The translations under genes and the position numbers were made by a program. This document shows, one piece after another, positions 4,780-11,655 of a stretch of 18,934 nt of DNA (positions are counted from its first letter, which is position 1; every line of letters begins with the position of its first letter). The notes beneath the pieces were generated by a model. The model worked only from the letters and a program-made list of their open reading frames with translations, had not been told where the DNA came from and did no database searches. The DNA comes from an uncultured Coriobacteriaceae bacterium (GTDB lineage: Bacteria; Actinomycetota; Coriobacteriia; Coriobacteriales; Atopobiaceae), in NCBI GenBank assembly GCA_902772085.1, contig CACXZL010000006.1, positions 1 through 18,934 of the forward strand, given 5' to 3'.

Positions 4780-5647
4780 CCTCGTCTTCCTCCCACTCGT
4801 CACCCGCCAAAAGTTTCTGCATCGCACGCTCGCGGTCAGACAGTGGCCATCGTGTCGCTTCTGCCATCTCTGCCGCCGCACGCTCTGCCGCCGCACGCTC
4901 TGCCGCCGCACGCTCTGCCGCCGCACGCTCTGCCGCCGCACGCTCTGCCGCCGCACGCTCCGAAAGAAGTAGCCCGCCACCAAAAATGCCTTTTCCTTGC
5001 GGCCTCTGCGCGTCCAGTGATTTGATGCGGCACGCATCGCCCTTACGCACGCGAAAGTCGGTGTTATGTCCGCTCATCCACGCTGCCCGCGCTGCCGTCA
5101 GCACTTCAAGCGGATAGACGTATTTCGGCAGCGACACCTTCCCCGATTTCACGTTGCGTTCGTTCGCTTCGTTTATGAGCCTGCAAAGCTCTGGCTCCGT
5201 CCGCACGAGGTACGTGTCATCGAGGTCGGTCACGAACGCCGTCTGTACCACCGCGCCGTTCTCGTAAGTCACCTGCGCGTTCATGGCGTAGTAGCACTGT
5301 CGCTCGTCCCACAAGCCGCTAAACAGCGTCAGCTCGGGCGCGAAGAGAAAGAAGTGCACGCCGTGGTCAAGGTAGAACCGCTTGATTTCGGCGAGGATGC
5401 TGAACGGTGGGTTGTCCACTACGCAGCAGCCATCAGGGTACTCGTGGCGCTGGTAATCGCCGCCCGGCCAGAACGGGCGCACCATGTCAGCGCGGTCGAT
5501 GCCGTATTCCTTCGACACCCAATCCGCCACGGTTTCATACACGACCTCTGGCGTGTAGCAGTCATCGGTCGTTTTCTTTGGCTTGAACTTTTCGACAAAC
5601 GCGGCATATTCCGCGTTTTCGTCCGCCAGTGTCATCTGCGCCGCCAT
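4760..5647 (-). CDS. Adenine-specific DNA methyltransferase-like protein with RAAAE repeats
   Basis: This 295-residue protein carries 'CYTPEVVYETVADWV' (residues 30-44), 'VRPFWPGGDY' (56-65) and 'VVDNPPFSI' (76-84). The last is the D/N-PP-F/Y motif of N6-adenine methyltransferases, which places the target amino group. It resembles EcoRI-type/phage adenine methylase proteins; a classic glycine-rich AdoMet motif is not obvious. A role in protecting phage DNA from restriction is likely but inferred. Residues 231-260 are six copies of RAAAE, followed by ATRWPLSDRERAMQKLLAGDE and a very acidic end. ATG 5645-5647 overlaps the upstream stop as TGATG; an adjacent GTG at 5650 is also possible. Confidence 0.75.
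   Translation of the reverse strand: MAAQMTLADENAEYAAFVEKFKPKKTTDDCYTPEVVYETVADWVSKEYGIDRADMVRPFWPGGDYQRHEYPDGCCVVDNPPFSILAEIKRFYLDHGVHFFLFAPELTLFSGLWDERQCYYAMNAQVTYENGAVVQTAFVTDLDDTYLVRTEPELCRLINEANERNVKSGKVSLPKYVYPLEVLTAARAAWMSGHNTDFRVRKGDACRIKSLDAQRPQGKGIFGGGLLLSERAAAERAAAERAAAERAAAERAAAERAAAEMAEATRWPLSDRERAMQKLLAGDEWEEDEDEQEEQ
4868..4957. repeat. Six tandem copies of a 15-bp unit inside the methyltransferase-like gene
   Basis: CTCTGCCGCCGCACG is repeated six times without variation. On the minus strand it encodes RAAAE six times, predicted to form a rigid charged/alanine helix between the catalytic part and the C-terminal tail. Because the unit is a multiple of three, changes in copy number keep the frame. 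Complete identity of the units points to recent slippage expansion. Confidence 0.9.
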
Positions 5648-5817
5648 CACTCGTCACCCGCCACGCGCCTGAGAAAGTTGCTGTACCACTCGCGCTCCTC
5701 GATGAGCGTCGCGCGGTCGTCCAAGTCTGCAATCCACTCGTCCCAGTCCGGCTCGTTCCACGGTGCCCTAGGGTCACCCACGCTCACGTCATCGGGAAGG
5801 TTGTCCCAGTAGCCCAT
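5647..5817 (-). CDS. Small acidic Trp-rich protein
   Basis: This 56-residue protein lies between ssb and the methyltransferase-like gene. The ATG at 5815-5817 has GGGAGG five to six nucleotides upstream. It is acidic and rich in Trp (GYWDNLPDD, APWNEPDWDEWIADLDD) and ends in a helix with Arg residues (EREWYSNFLRRVAGDE). The longer frame upstream of the ATG overlaps ssb in another frame and has a low-complexity Ser/Arg composition, so it is not used. The stop overlaps the next ATG as TGATG. No family recognised; the acidic surface could mimic DNA, which is speculative. Confidence 0.7.
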   Translation of the reverse strand: MGYWDNLPDDVSVGDPRAPWNEPDWDEWIADLDDRATLIEEREWYSNFLRRVAGDE

Positions 5818-5827
5818 GGCAACCTCC

Positions 5828-6280
5828 CTAAAACGGAATCTCTTCGTCGTAAAGCTCCGTCTGGGCTTGCGTGGGGCGCGAATTCGGGGCGCTCGGAGCC
5901 TTTGCCGAGTAGTTGGCCGTCCTACCCTGCTGCGGGGCGTATTCGGGCTTAGAACGCCCCAACCCGTCAATGTCCTCGACAACGACCTCCACCTTGCTCC
6001 TGCGCTGCCCCTGGTTCTCCCACTCGGAGTAGTGCAGCCTGCCCTTGACCACGAGGAAAGACCCCTTGGTAAGGTGGGGGCACATCGCCTCGCCGTACTT
6101 GCCATGCACAACGCACTCGAAGAAGTTGGGGATGCTGTCATACACGCCCGTCTGGCTGTTCTTGCGCTTCTCGTTGACCGCCATGCCGAAGGTGACCACG
6201 GGATAGCCTGACTTCGTTACTTTCAGCTCTGCGTCGCGGGTCAGATGCCCGCTAAGCTCAACGCTGTTGATGTTGCCCAT
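5828..6280 (-). CDS. ssb: Single-stranded DNA-binding protein
   Basis: The 150-residue protein begins MGNINSVELSGHLTRDAELK and has the OB-fold signature 'VELSGHLTRDAELKVTKSGYPVVTFGMAVN', then 'FFECVVHGKYGEAMCPHLTKGSFLVVKGRLHYSEW' and 'VVVEDIDGLG'. After about residue 108 comes a disordered Q/S/A/P linker and the canonical acidic tip DEEIPF, which in bacterial SSBs binds partner proteins. It should coat single-stranded DNA in phage replication and recombination. The ATG at 6278-6280 is in the standard SSB position; upstream codons are Arg-rich and unlike SSB. It lies in the operon with Bet, exonuclease and RusA. Confidence 0.93.
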   Translation of the reverse strand: MGNINSVELSGHLTRDAELKVTKSGYPVVTFGMAVNEKRKNSQTGVYDSIPNFFECVVHGKYGEAMCPHLTKGSFLVVKGRLHYSEWENQGQRRSKVEVVVEDIDGLGRSKPEYAPQQGRTANYSAKAPSAPNSRPTQAQTELYDEEIPF

Positions 6281-6488
6281 GTGACCTCTCAATCCAGATT
6301 TCCGTGACGGCAATGGCCGCTTTCGCCTGAGTCGGCGTGAGGTGGCCGGAGCCGTCATAACCAAGTTTTCGGAGCGTCTTGGTGGAAAGGAGCGCCATGG
6401 TCACTTCCATGACGCTCCTTCCCTTGATCCGCGCAAGGCGCTTGATTAGTGCTCCGAGTCGATTAAGCTCCCCTGCGCTGGCATCCAT
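6258..6488 (-). CDS. Hypothetical protein next to ssb
   Basis: This 76-residue protein starts at the ATG at 6486-6488, overlapping the previous stop as TGATG. It is basic and helical: MDASAGELNRLGALIKRLARIKGRSVMEV, then TMALLSTKTLRKLGYDGSGHLTPTQAKAAIAVTEIWIE. A 'GYDGSGHLTPTQAKAA' turn-helix stretch may belong to a small DNA-binding fold. It overlaps ssb by 23 nt, so its translation is probably coupled to SSB, and its position between Bet and SSB suggests a role in replication or recombination. No family recognised. Confidence 0.7.
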   Translation of the reverse strand: MDASAGELNRLGALIKRLARIKGRSVMEVTMALLSTKTLRKLGYDGSGHLTPTQAKAAIAVTEIWIERSHGQHQQR

Positions 6489-6724
6489 CAGGTGACCTCG
6501 TTGAGCTTCGCCACGATGCTCCTGACGATGTGGCCGTGCGTCTCGTAGCACTCGTGCCACCAGTAGCGCATCTGCGAGGTCATCTCACGCGCTATGCCAG
6601 CCTTGCTCGAAGCGCCACCAAGAGAGCCGTTGAACCAGGGCTTCAAGACCTTAAGCTCCTTGATGGTGAGCGCTCCCAACCTGCGCTGCACGTCCTCCCA
6701 GTCAGGCTCTACCCGTGCTGACAT
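6488..6724 (-). CDS. Hypothetical protein between bet and ssb
   Basis: The 78-residue product starts at the ATG at 6722-6724, with AAGGAGG eight nucleotides upstream, the best ribosome site in this neighbourhood. It has an acidic, Trp-containing start (SARVEPDWEDVQRRLGALTIKELKVLKPWFNGSLGGASSK) and a C-terminal half rich in W, Y and H (MRYWWHECYETHGHIVRSIVAKLNEV). 'LTIKELKVL..WF.G.LGGASSKAGIA' suggests a SAP-like or other small helical DNA-binding element, at low certainty. The longer frame to 6805 overlaps another small ORF and lacks coding character. Confidence 0.7.
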   Translation of the reverse strand: MSARVEPDWEDVQRRLGALTIKELKVLKPWFNGSLGGASSKAGIAREMTSQMRYWWHECYETHGHIVRSIVAKLNEVT

Positions 6725-6819
6725 CCTGCTTCCTCCTTCGCGGGTTGGGCTTGTCGCTGATGACGAGGTTGACGGGAACCTTGTACGTCGCGCATCTCGT
6801 CCCACCTAGGCTCTGCCAT
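6709..6819 (-). CDS. Small ORF, probably frameshifted
   Basis: After the stop of bet, GGAGGGG precedes an ATG at 6817-6819 that begins MAEPRWDEMRD. In this frame the ORF gives 36 residues ending at 6709, but the part after residue 11 is rich in Q, R and H and has atypical codons. In the +1 frame the same stretch reads YKVPVNLVISDKPNPRRRKQ and so on to a TGA at 6702-6704, using the C-ending codons typical of this genome. One extra nucleotide near 6785-6790 would explain this. It may be a sequencing error, a decayed gene or a programmed shift. No function can be inferred. Confidence 0.4.
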   Translation of the reverse strand: MAEPRWDEMRDVQGSRQPRHQRQAQPAKEEAGCQHG

Positions 6820-6827
6820 GACCCCTC

Positions 6828-7745
6828 CTAGAAGTCGATGTCCTCCGGCTCAATCTCAATCTCAACTTGAGTCTCAACGGCCTGCGCGGGCTCGGCACCT
6901 TCCTGCTCGGCCTTTGCGAGCCAATGGTTTGCGAAGCCGAGGGCGGCACCCAGCTGCTCGTCGGTGAGCTGGTTACCGAACTCGTAGCCCATCTCGCTGA
7001 GGATGCGGCACTTGAGGATGGCTTCCATGACCTCGCCCTCGTCCTTGCCCTTAAGCTCGGCGATGCGGGCGGCAACGCCCTTGAGGGCTTCGTAGGCATC
7101 AGGCAGCGTGTCTTCCTCAGCTGCCGTGACGGTCTCGGTGATCTGCCCGACCTGCGCCCCACCTTCCTCGCTGAGGTACAGGTTGTTGAAGTCGTGCGGG
7201 AACGCTTCGCGCAGGGCCTTTGACTGGGCGCACTTGTCAATCATGATGCTTGGCATGGTCTGCCACGTGCTCTGGCCCTTGCTCATCTCCTTCAAGGAGA
7301 CCTCAGCGTGAACCGTCTCGCGGCCCTTCACGTACACGTCGCACCAGCCGCCGATGAGCTTTTCGCCCGCTTCCTCGTAGTAGGCCGTGCGCTCTTCCTT
7401 GCAGATTTTGCCGTCGCGCAGAACCACGACGCCATGCTTCATCCCAAGGTAGTCGGGATTGGCTGCGGCACGCTGCACGAAGACCTTGTGCGCGGTAATC
7501 ATCTGCGCGGGCTTGGTGCCGTACTTGACCAGGTACGCTTCCTGCGTGAAGGGGTTGAGTCGCTTTGCGCGGCAGAGCTCGAGGAAGTAGACGATTTCCT
7601 TGTCCGTCGCGCTCTCGCAGATGTTGCGGCGCACGTCCTCAGACGTGATCCTGATGGGCATGCCCGAATCGTCGGTGAACGTGATTGCCCGGCTCTGAGC
7701 CGGTGCGAGCGCAGACCTCTGCGCCATGGTTGCCAGCTGTCCCAT
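6828..7745 (-). CDS. bet: Phage recombination protein Bet/RecT family (ssDNA annealing)
   Basis: The 305-residue protein shows the Bet-type core: 'TSEDVRRNICESATDKEIVYFLELCRAKRLNPF', 'EAYLVKYG..PAQMITAHKVFVQRAAANPDYLG', 'GGWCDVYVKGRETVHAEVSL', then 'W..MPSIMIDKCAQSKALREAFPHDFNNLYLSEE'. These proteins anneal complementary single strands left by a partner 5'-3' exonuclease. The YqaJ exonuclease sits one small gene upstream and SSB downstream, giving the usual synexo arrangement. The last 80 residues form an acidic extension ending IEIEPEDIDF, which resembles an SSB-like tip. An ATG at 7745 overlaps the upstream stop region; an internal Met at residue 7 is also possible. Confidence 0.9.
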   Translation of the reverse strand: MGQLATMAQRSALAPAQSRAITFTDDSGMPIRITSEDVRRNICESATDKEIVYFLELCRAKRLNPFTQEAYLVKYGTKPAQMITAHKVFVQRAAANPDYLGMKHGVVVLRDGKICKEERTAYYEEAGEKLIGGWCDVYVKGRETVHAEVSLKEMSKGQSTWQTMPSIMIDKCAQSKALREAFPHDFNNLYLSEEGGAQVGQITETVTAAEEDTLPDAYEALKGVAARIAELKGKDEGEVMEAILKCRILSEMGYEFGNQLTDEQLGAALGFANHWLAKAEQEGAEPAQAVETQVEIEIEPEDIDF

Positions 7746-7930
7746 TATTCCTCCTTGTTCTTGTCTTGTTTGTCGCGCTGCCAGCGCTGCGTGATGGCCG
7801 CACGTGCCGTGCCGTCTCGCCAGCCGCGCTCCTTGTCAATCTCTGACGGGGTGCGCCCCTTCTTGAGCCAGTAGACCGCGCAGGCTTCAATCTGCTCTGG
7901 GAGCGTTGGCCTCGTGCCCTTCTTCGCCAT
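7745..7930 (-). CDS. Small basic HTH-like protein between exonuclease and Bet
   Basis: This 61-residue ORF starts at the ATG at 7928-7930, overlapping the exonuclease stop (TAATG). It is very basic: MAKKGTRPTLPEQIEACAVYWLKKGRTPSEIDKERGWRDGTARAAITQRWQRDK. The segment 'GRTPSEIDKERGWRDGTARAAITQRW' has the layout of a helix-turn-helix. The longer frame to 8245 is antisense-like low-complexity sequence over the exonuclease. Its place between the two recombinase genes suggests a regulator or accessory factor of the recombination module. Function is inferred only from position. Confidence 0.7.
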   Translation of the reverse strand: MAKKGTRPTLPEQIEACAVYWLKKGRTPSEIDKERGWRDGTARAAITQRWQRDKQDKNKEE

Positions 7931-8916
7931 TACTTGACCTCCGTGATGCGCAAGCCACCGTCGCGCACGTAGAGCGTGCTGTAGGCGCTCACGATATCGG
8001 GGTGGTCTTCTTTCAGCTTCTTGGCATTGAGCCTGCTGCTCTCGCTCCGAGACCACGTGACCTTGGCAACGTCGGTGACAATGCCCTTTGCGTCGCCGAT
8101 GATTGCGCGGAGCTTGGCACCTGCGGCGCTCTTGCGCTCCTTGGCTTCCTTCTCGGCTGCGACCGCATCCTGGTATTCCGAGATTGCGAGGTCGGCTTCT
8201 GGCCCCACGCTCTCCAACACCTCGCCGTTGCTCTGCCTGTGCCACTGTGCGAGCCCTTTGCTCTCGCCGTCAGTGCCGACAAGCTCTGGCATGGTGTCCG
8301 TCTCAACGAAGCCATGCCAGAAGCCGTCGACGGCAGCGTTAACCGCTTCAATGTCTTCCTCGTCGCGCTCGATGTGGAATTCCTCGTAGCGCCACTGCTC
8401 GACAAAGAGAACGAACACGTCAGCGAAGCTTCGCCCGGTCACGCTCATGTAGTGGGTGACCTGCGTGAGGTAGTAGGGCGGGATGCCCTCTTTCCAGTCT
8501 CGGTCATCGCGTGCCGTCTTGATTTCCAGCACGCCCCAGCGCTTCTGCTGGTCTGATTCGGTCGGATAGCAGACCTCGCGGTCTAGCGATGCCTGCGCCC
8601 AAGGGCGCTTGATGCTCCGACAGATGGCGTTGACCTTGTGGACGATGCGGTCTGGGTGCCTCTTGTGGTACTCTGCCGCAACCATGTCCTCAAGGTCATG
8701 GCCGCGCTGCACATACGGCCTGTCGCTCAGGTCTTCGGGCTCGGCCTTGCCCGTCTTCTCAAGCCAGACTTCGGCGGGAGTCCTCCATGGGGAAAGCCCC
8801 ATGATGGCGGCAACGTCTGAGCCACCGATGGCGAGCCCGCGCAACTCAAGCCACTCTGGCGAGTTTTGCTTGCAGGGGATAAGCTCAAAGAGCTTCCCCG
8901 ATCCTTTAATCTTCAT
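7930..8916 (-). CDS. YqaJ-type (lambda exonuclease family) viral recombinase
   Basis: The 328-residue protein begins MKIKGSGKLFELIPCKQNSPEW, with the ATG at 8914-8916 overlapping the rusA end by 11 nt. YqaJ-family landmarks follow in order: 'EWLELRGLAIGGSDVAAIMGLSPWRTPAEVWLEKTG' (residues 21-56), 'RGHDLEDMVAAEY' (71-83), 'ASLDREV' with D112, 'GVLEIKTA' with E131 and K133, and Q152. The D-E-K trio is the metal-dependent nuclease site. It should degrade 5' ends of double-stranded DNA for the Bet protein. After about residue 230 a helical, probably coiled-coil segment (AISEYQDAVAAEKEAKERKSA) leads to a small C-terminal domain. Part of the phage recombination operon. Confidence 0.9.
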   Translation of the reverse strand: MKIKGSGKLFELIPCKQNSPEWLELRGLAIGGSDVAAIMGLSPWRTPAEVWLEKTGKAEPEDLSDRPYVQRGHDLEDMVAAEYHKRHPDRIVHKVNAICRSIKRPWAQASLDREVCYPTESDQQKRWGVLEIKTARDDRDWKEGIPPYYLTQVTHYMSVTGRSFADVFVLFVEQWRYEEFHIERDEEDIEAVNAAVDGFWHGFVETDTMPELVGTDGESKGLAQWHRQSNGEVLESVGPEADLAISEYQDAVAAEKEAKERKSAAGAKLRAIIGDAKGIVTDVAKVTWSRSESSRLNAKKLKEDHPDIVSAYSTLYVRDGGLRITEVK

Positions 8917-9349
8917 CAGCACTCTCAATCCGCACCCAAACGCCAGGGTGCTCCTTGTCAACAATCACTGACGGGTAGACGGCAGCGAGCCACCTTTGGG
9001 AGTCATCCACGATGGCACCCGCGCCGCCCTTCTTACCCCTCGGCCTTGTCAGGCCGTCAAGCAGCCACTTCAAGCCGCCATAGATGTTGGGTATGTCACG
9101 TCTCCTGCTCGTCTCGACAAAGCGCACGTAGACGATGGCGGGAACGACCAAAGGCTTCCAACGCTTGCGCATCATCGCCGCTTTGCAGTGCGCAGCGACG
9201 TTATGCACGTTCTGGCGCTCGAGCGTCGCGCCCACTGGCCAGCCGCTTTTGTACGCCCGCAAGATTTCGTTCCATCCGTCTACGTGCGTTGGTCTGCCTT
9301 GCTTGTCCGTCCGGTTGGAAGGGACGAAGAAAATGAGCGGATCAGCCAA
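8906..9349 (-). CDS. rusA: RusA-type Holliday junction resolvase
   Basis: The 147-residue protein carries the RusA signature: 'YVRFVETSRRRDIPNIYGGLKWLLDGL' with D85 and D98, then 'AIVDDSQRW' with D115 and D116. These Asp residues match the metal-binding catalytic set of RusA, a homodimeric endonuclease that cuts four-way junctions. It would resolve branched DNA before packaging or after recombination. The start is a TTG at 9347-9349 after GGTGAGAAAGG, overlapping the upstream stop by 8 nt; no ATG or GTG lies nearby in this frame. An insertion RPRGKKGGAG lies between the acidic motifs. Confidence 0.85.
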   Translation of the reverse strand: MADPLIFFVPSNRTDKQGRPTHVDGWNEILRAYKSGWPVGATLERQNVHNVAAHCKAAMMRKRWKPLVVPAIVYVRFVETSRRRDIPNIYGGLKWLLDGLTRPRGKKGGAGAIVDDSQRWLAAVYPSVIVDKEHPGVWVRIESADED

Positions 9350-9758
9350 CCTTTCTCACCACCTGTGGCTTAGTAACGGTTTGTAGTGGTTTGCCGTCCT
9401 TGTCGTAGAAGGTCGGCTGTTTCGTGTCGTAGTCGCAGTGAAAGACGAGCGGTATCAGCTCGTGGTCTACGCCGCACTTGTGCGCCCAGTTCCTGTCCCA
9501 GAGCACGTGGTAAGAGAGCGTGTAGTCGAACAGGCCGTAGGCTCTCGCGTCCTCAACGCTCATGCCGTGAAGGAGAATCTTGCAACGCTCGTAGGCCGTC
9601 TTGATGCCTAGGCGCTCGCAGTCATCGAATACCTGGTTGGCCGCTTTCTCTGCGTCAGGGGTTATGCCCCACTCACGCGCCCACTTGAGGAATGACTCTC
9701 TGGGCGTTGGCCGCTTCTCTCCGAACAGGTCTAAGGCCAACTGACCTTGTGCCAGCAC
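9342..9758 (-). CDS. Hypothetical protein upstream of rusA
   Basis: This 138-residue protein starts at a GTG (9756-9758) with GGTGAG five nucleotides before it. It has a helical first part (RESFLKWAREWGITPDAEKAANQVFDDCERLGIKTAYERCKILL) and a mixed second part rich in aromatic residues (DYTLSYHVLWDRNWAHKCGVDHELIPLVFHCDYDTKQPTFYDKDG). The latter resembles the end of some phage ParB-associated or replication proteins, but no family is certain. It is located between the ParB-like pair and the recombination genes and overlaps rusA by 8 nt. Confidence 0.7.
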   Translation of the reverse strand: MLAQGQLALDLFGEKRPTPRESFLKWAREWGITPDAEKAANQVFDDCERLGIKTAYERCKILLHGMSVEDARAYGLFDYTLSYHVLWDRNWAHKCGVDHELIPLVFHCDYDTKQPTFYDKDGKPLQTVTKPQVVRKVG

Positions 9759-9778
9759 TACTGCTCACCAGCCTTTCC

Positions 9779-10552
9779 CTAAGCGCCCGGAGTGGCCGCG
9801 ACGAGCTTATTGCGCAGACCGGAGTTGTAGCTGTTGAGAATGACCGTGTACGTGCAGTACGGCATGGTGAATGCCTTGCTATCCATCTGCTTGTAGAAGG
9901 TTGTGGAATTCTTGACGATCTGGCGCGGGTCAACCGACGCAAGCGCCTTGATGAGATGCGCAGCCTGGTACTCGTTCTCGTGATGCTCCAAGAAGAGCAC
10001 CAGACCGTCCATGATTCGGCTGTCCACGCCGTTCGGGTTGTCAGGCCAGCAGAAGCGAGTGATGCTAAGAATCTTGGAAAGAGTCTCCTTGCCACCTTCC
10101 TTATTGAAGATGCTCCACACTCGGCTTATGGCCTTGAGCGACCTGTTGGTGTTGCCGCCGATGACGTAACCGAACGATTCAACCGTGTCGCGGAAGTCAA
10201 GCGCCTGACCGTCCTTGGATTCGATGAGCCCCACCATCTTGTCAGCGAACGCGAGGGGCTTGGAGCCCGTGTTGAGCCGATAGTAGAGGTCGGCTTCTTC
10301 CTCGTAGGTGAGCCCGGTGCGAACGTCGCATCGAATGGGCGTGTTGGGGTCGCAGTTGTTGCGCTCGTAGATGGCCTGCGTCTGGTGCTGGTGGTCAATA
10401 ATCCAGTAACGCTTGTCCCTGAAAGAGACGATGGCGGGCTGCACCATGTCCTCATGGAAGTCGCGCTTAATCTTGTTGACGTGCGCGCGGTTGATGCCGC
10501 GATTGTAGCCAGCCTTGCCGAGCTGGTTGAACGGGATAATCCTCTCAGCCAT
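9779..10552 (-). CDS. ParB/sulfiredoxin-fold protein (DUF6551-like)
   Basis: The 257-residue product has a ParB-like N-terminal domain: 'INRAHVNKIKRDFHEDMVQPAIVSFRDKRYWIIDHQHQTQAIYER' (residues 21-64), in which IIDHQHQTQAI stands at the position of the 'DGqHRl.A' motif. This is followed by 'YEEEADLYYRLNTGSKPLAFADK' and a long helical region with 'NTNRSLKAISRVWSIF'. Such proteins occur in phages and integrative elements; they may bind DNA or a nucleotide, but roles are untested. The ATG (10550-10552) has AAGGAGA upstream. It follows another ParB-like gene by 14 nt; no ParA is visible. Confidence 0.7.
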   Translation of the reverse strand: MAERIIPFNQLGKAGYNRGINRAHVNKIKRDFHEDMVQPAIVSFRDKRYWIIDHQHQTQAIYERNNCDPNTPIRCDVRTGLTYEEEADLYYRLNTGSKPLAFADKMVGLIESKDGQALDFRDTVESFGYVIGGNTNRSLKAISRVWSIFNKEGGKETLSKILSITRFCWPDNPNGVDSRIMDGLVLFLEHHENEYQAAHLIKALASVDPRQIVKNSTTFYKQMDSKAFTMPYCTYTVILNSYNSGLRNKLVAATPGA

Positions 10553-10566
10553 TGCTGTTCTCCTTG

Positions 10567-11541
10567 CTAGATCTTGTTGATGATTCGGATTAGGTGACCG
10601 ACCTCGGCGTCAAGGTCTTTCTTCTGCTTGCTGGTGAGCTTCACGCCCATGCTTTCGTTGATGGCGATGCTCTCGTTGATTGCCGCCCTCATGGTCTTCA
10701 CGCTCGCAAGCAGCTCTGCCTTGAGTGAGTCGGTGGTGTAGGTTGGGACGTTCGCGCGAAGAGCTTGGTCGGCGTCGCGGTACTTGCGCTGTGCGTCGGT
10801 TGCCCTCTTGAGGCCGCAGCTATAGTGCCAGTTGAGCTTGTCCGTGTAATGGTCACCCTCGTCAATCGGCTCGCCGCAGATCGTGCAAATGCGCCTGCCG
10901 TCCTCTGCAAACCTGGCCTTTTCCTTCTTTGCAGGGGGCCGATTGGCTCCAGCTTGTTTGACTCCGGTGACGCGAATATATGCGCCGTGGATGGACTTCC
11001 TCTCGCCGCTCTTGAGGGCTTCGCGCTCTTCGATAGCCACGGCATCGCCCCCTTCTGCCGCTTTCTCAATTGCCTTGACCTTGCTCAACGTGCCGTGGGA
11101 CACGCCAGCGATTTTAGAGAGCTTGTCGCGGGTGTCAGACTTTGCTTCCGCCAATTTTGGCGGAACCTTTTCTTGCCCGCGCCCATAGAACTTGCCGGAC
11201 TCAACCTGCCGCCTCTTAGCCTCTGCCGCATACAGCGGTTCGAGCTGCAAGGCGAGTTGCGCACGGTCGTAGCTGCTCAGGTTGCGCCGCCCAAACTGGT
11301 TTTCGATAATCCAGATTTTCGCGGCATCCCTGCTCGTGAACTTGTGATCAACGGTCTTGAACTCGATGCCGTGCTTCTCGCAGATGTGGTAACGGTTGTG
11401 GCCGTCGATGATGGTGCCGTTCCACGTGATGAGCGGGTCACGCACGCCCTCAGCCAGAATCGACTTCTCAAGGCGTAGAAACTCGTCATTGGTGAGGGGC
11501 GGGATGAGCAGCTGGAACTCGCTATCAATGCGAACCTCCAC
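10567..11541 (-). CDS. ParB N-terminal domain protein with HTH and zinc finger
   Basis: The 324-residue protein shows the ParB/Srx fold (residues 12-85, with 'GVRDPLITWNGTIIDGHNRYHICEKHGI' and 'IWIIENQFGRRNLS'). After 'YDRAQLALQLEPL' and a basic stretch comes a KorB-like helix-turn-helix (residues 136-160, 'DTRDKLSKIAGVSHGTLSKVKAIEKAA'). Next is a probable zinc site at C219, C222, H239 and C242 (ICTICGEP ... NWHYSCGLK), then a helical C-terminus. It may bind specific DNA sites on the phage genome. The start is a GTG (11539-11541) preceded by GGGGGTG. ParB-like proteins in temperate phages can serve partition, or gene regulation and host takeover. Confidence 0.8.
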   Translation of the reverse strand: MEVRIDSEFQLLIPPLTNDEFLRLEKSILAEGVRDPLITWNGTIIDGHNRYHICEKHGIEFKTVDHKFTSRDAAKIWIIENQFGRRNLSSYDRAQLALQLEPLYAAEAKRRQVESGKFYGRGQEKVPPKLAEAKSDTRDKLSKIAGVSHGTLSKVKAIEKAAEGGDAVAIEEREALKSGERKSIHGAYIRVTGVKQAGANRPPAKKEKARFAEDGRRICTICGEPIDEGDHYTDKLNWHYSCGLKRATDAQRKYRDADQALRANVPTYTTDSLKAELLASVKTMRAAINESIAINESMGVKLTSKQKKDLDAEVGHLIRIINKI

Positions 11542-11655
11542 CTACAGCACCCCCATGAAGGTGAGCACGATGGTGCAGATGAGCAGGTACAGCCCGTAGG
11601 CACCGAACATGATTGCCGCCGAGATGATGGCGTCATGCCAGAATTCCATAGTCAT
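11542..11655 (-). CDS. 37-residue membrane protein
   Basis: This short ORF starts inside the end of the HTH gene, at the ATG at 11653-11655 or a second ATG six nucleotides later. It consists of a polar start (MTMEFWHDA) and one long hydrophobic segment with aromatic residues (IISAAIMFGAYGLYLLICTIVLTF). AGGTCAGGA precedes it. The frame extending to 11748 is rejected because its added residues overlap the HTH gene and look like out-of-frame translation. It ends directly before the ParB gene. A small single-pass membrane peptide is likely; its role is unknown. Confidence 0.55.
   Translation of the reverse strand: MTMEFWHDAIISAAIMFGAYGLYLLICTIVLTFMGVL

Noticed and set aside
4868..4957. Repeat cluster considered as a CRISPR array
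   Set aside because: The units are 15 bp with no spacers and are in frame within a gene; it is a coding tandem repeat.
4672..5037. 121-residue ORF with SVRRQ repeats
   Set aside because: The repeats come from reading the methyltransferase repeat out of frame. Only the last 35 codons, from the ATG at 4779, look real.
5066..5812. 248-residue plus-strand ORF opposite the methyltransferase-like gene
   Set aside because: It lies antisense to genes with clear protein motifs; long antisense frames are expected at this GC content.
7745..8245. 166-residue minus-strand ORF overlapping the exonuclease
   Set aside because: The upstream two thirds are an Arg/Gln-rich shadow of the exonuclease; only the 61 codons from the ATG at 7930 are kept.
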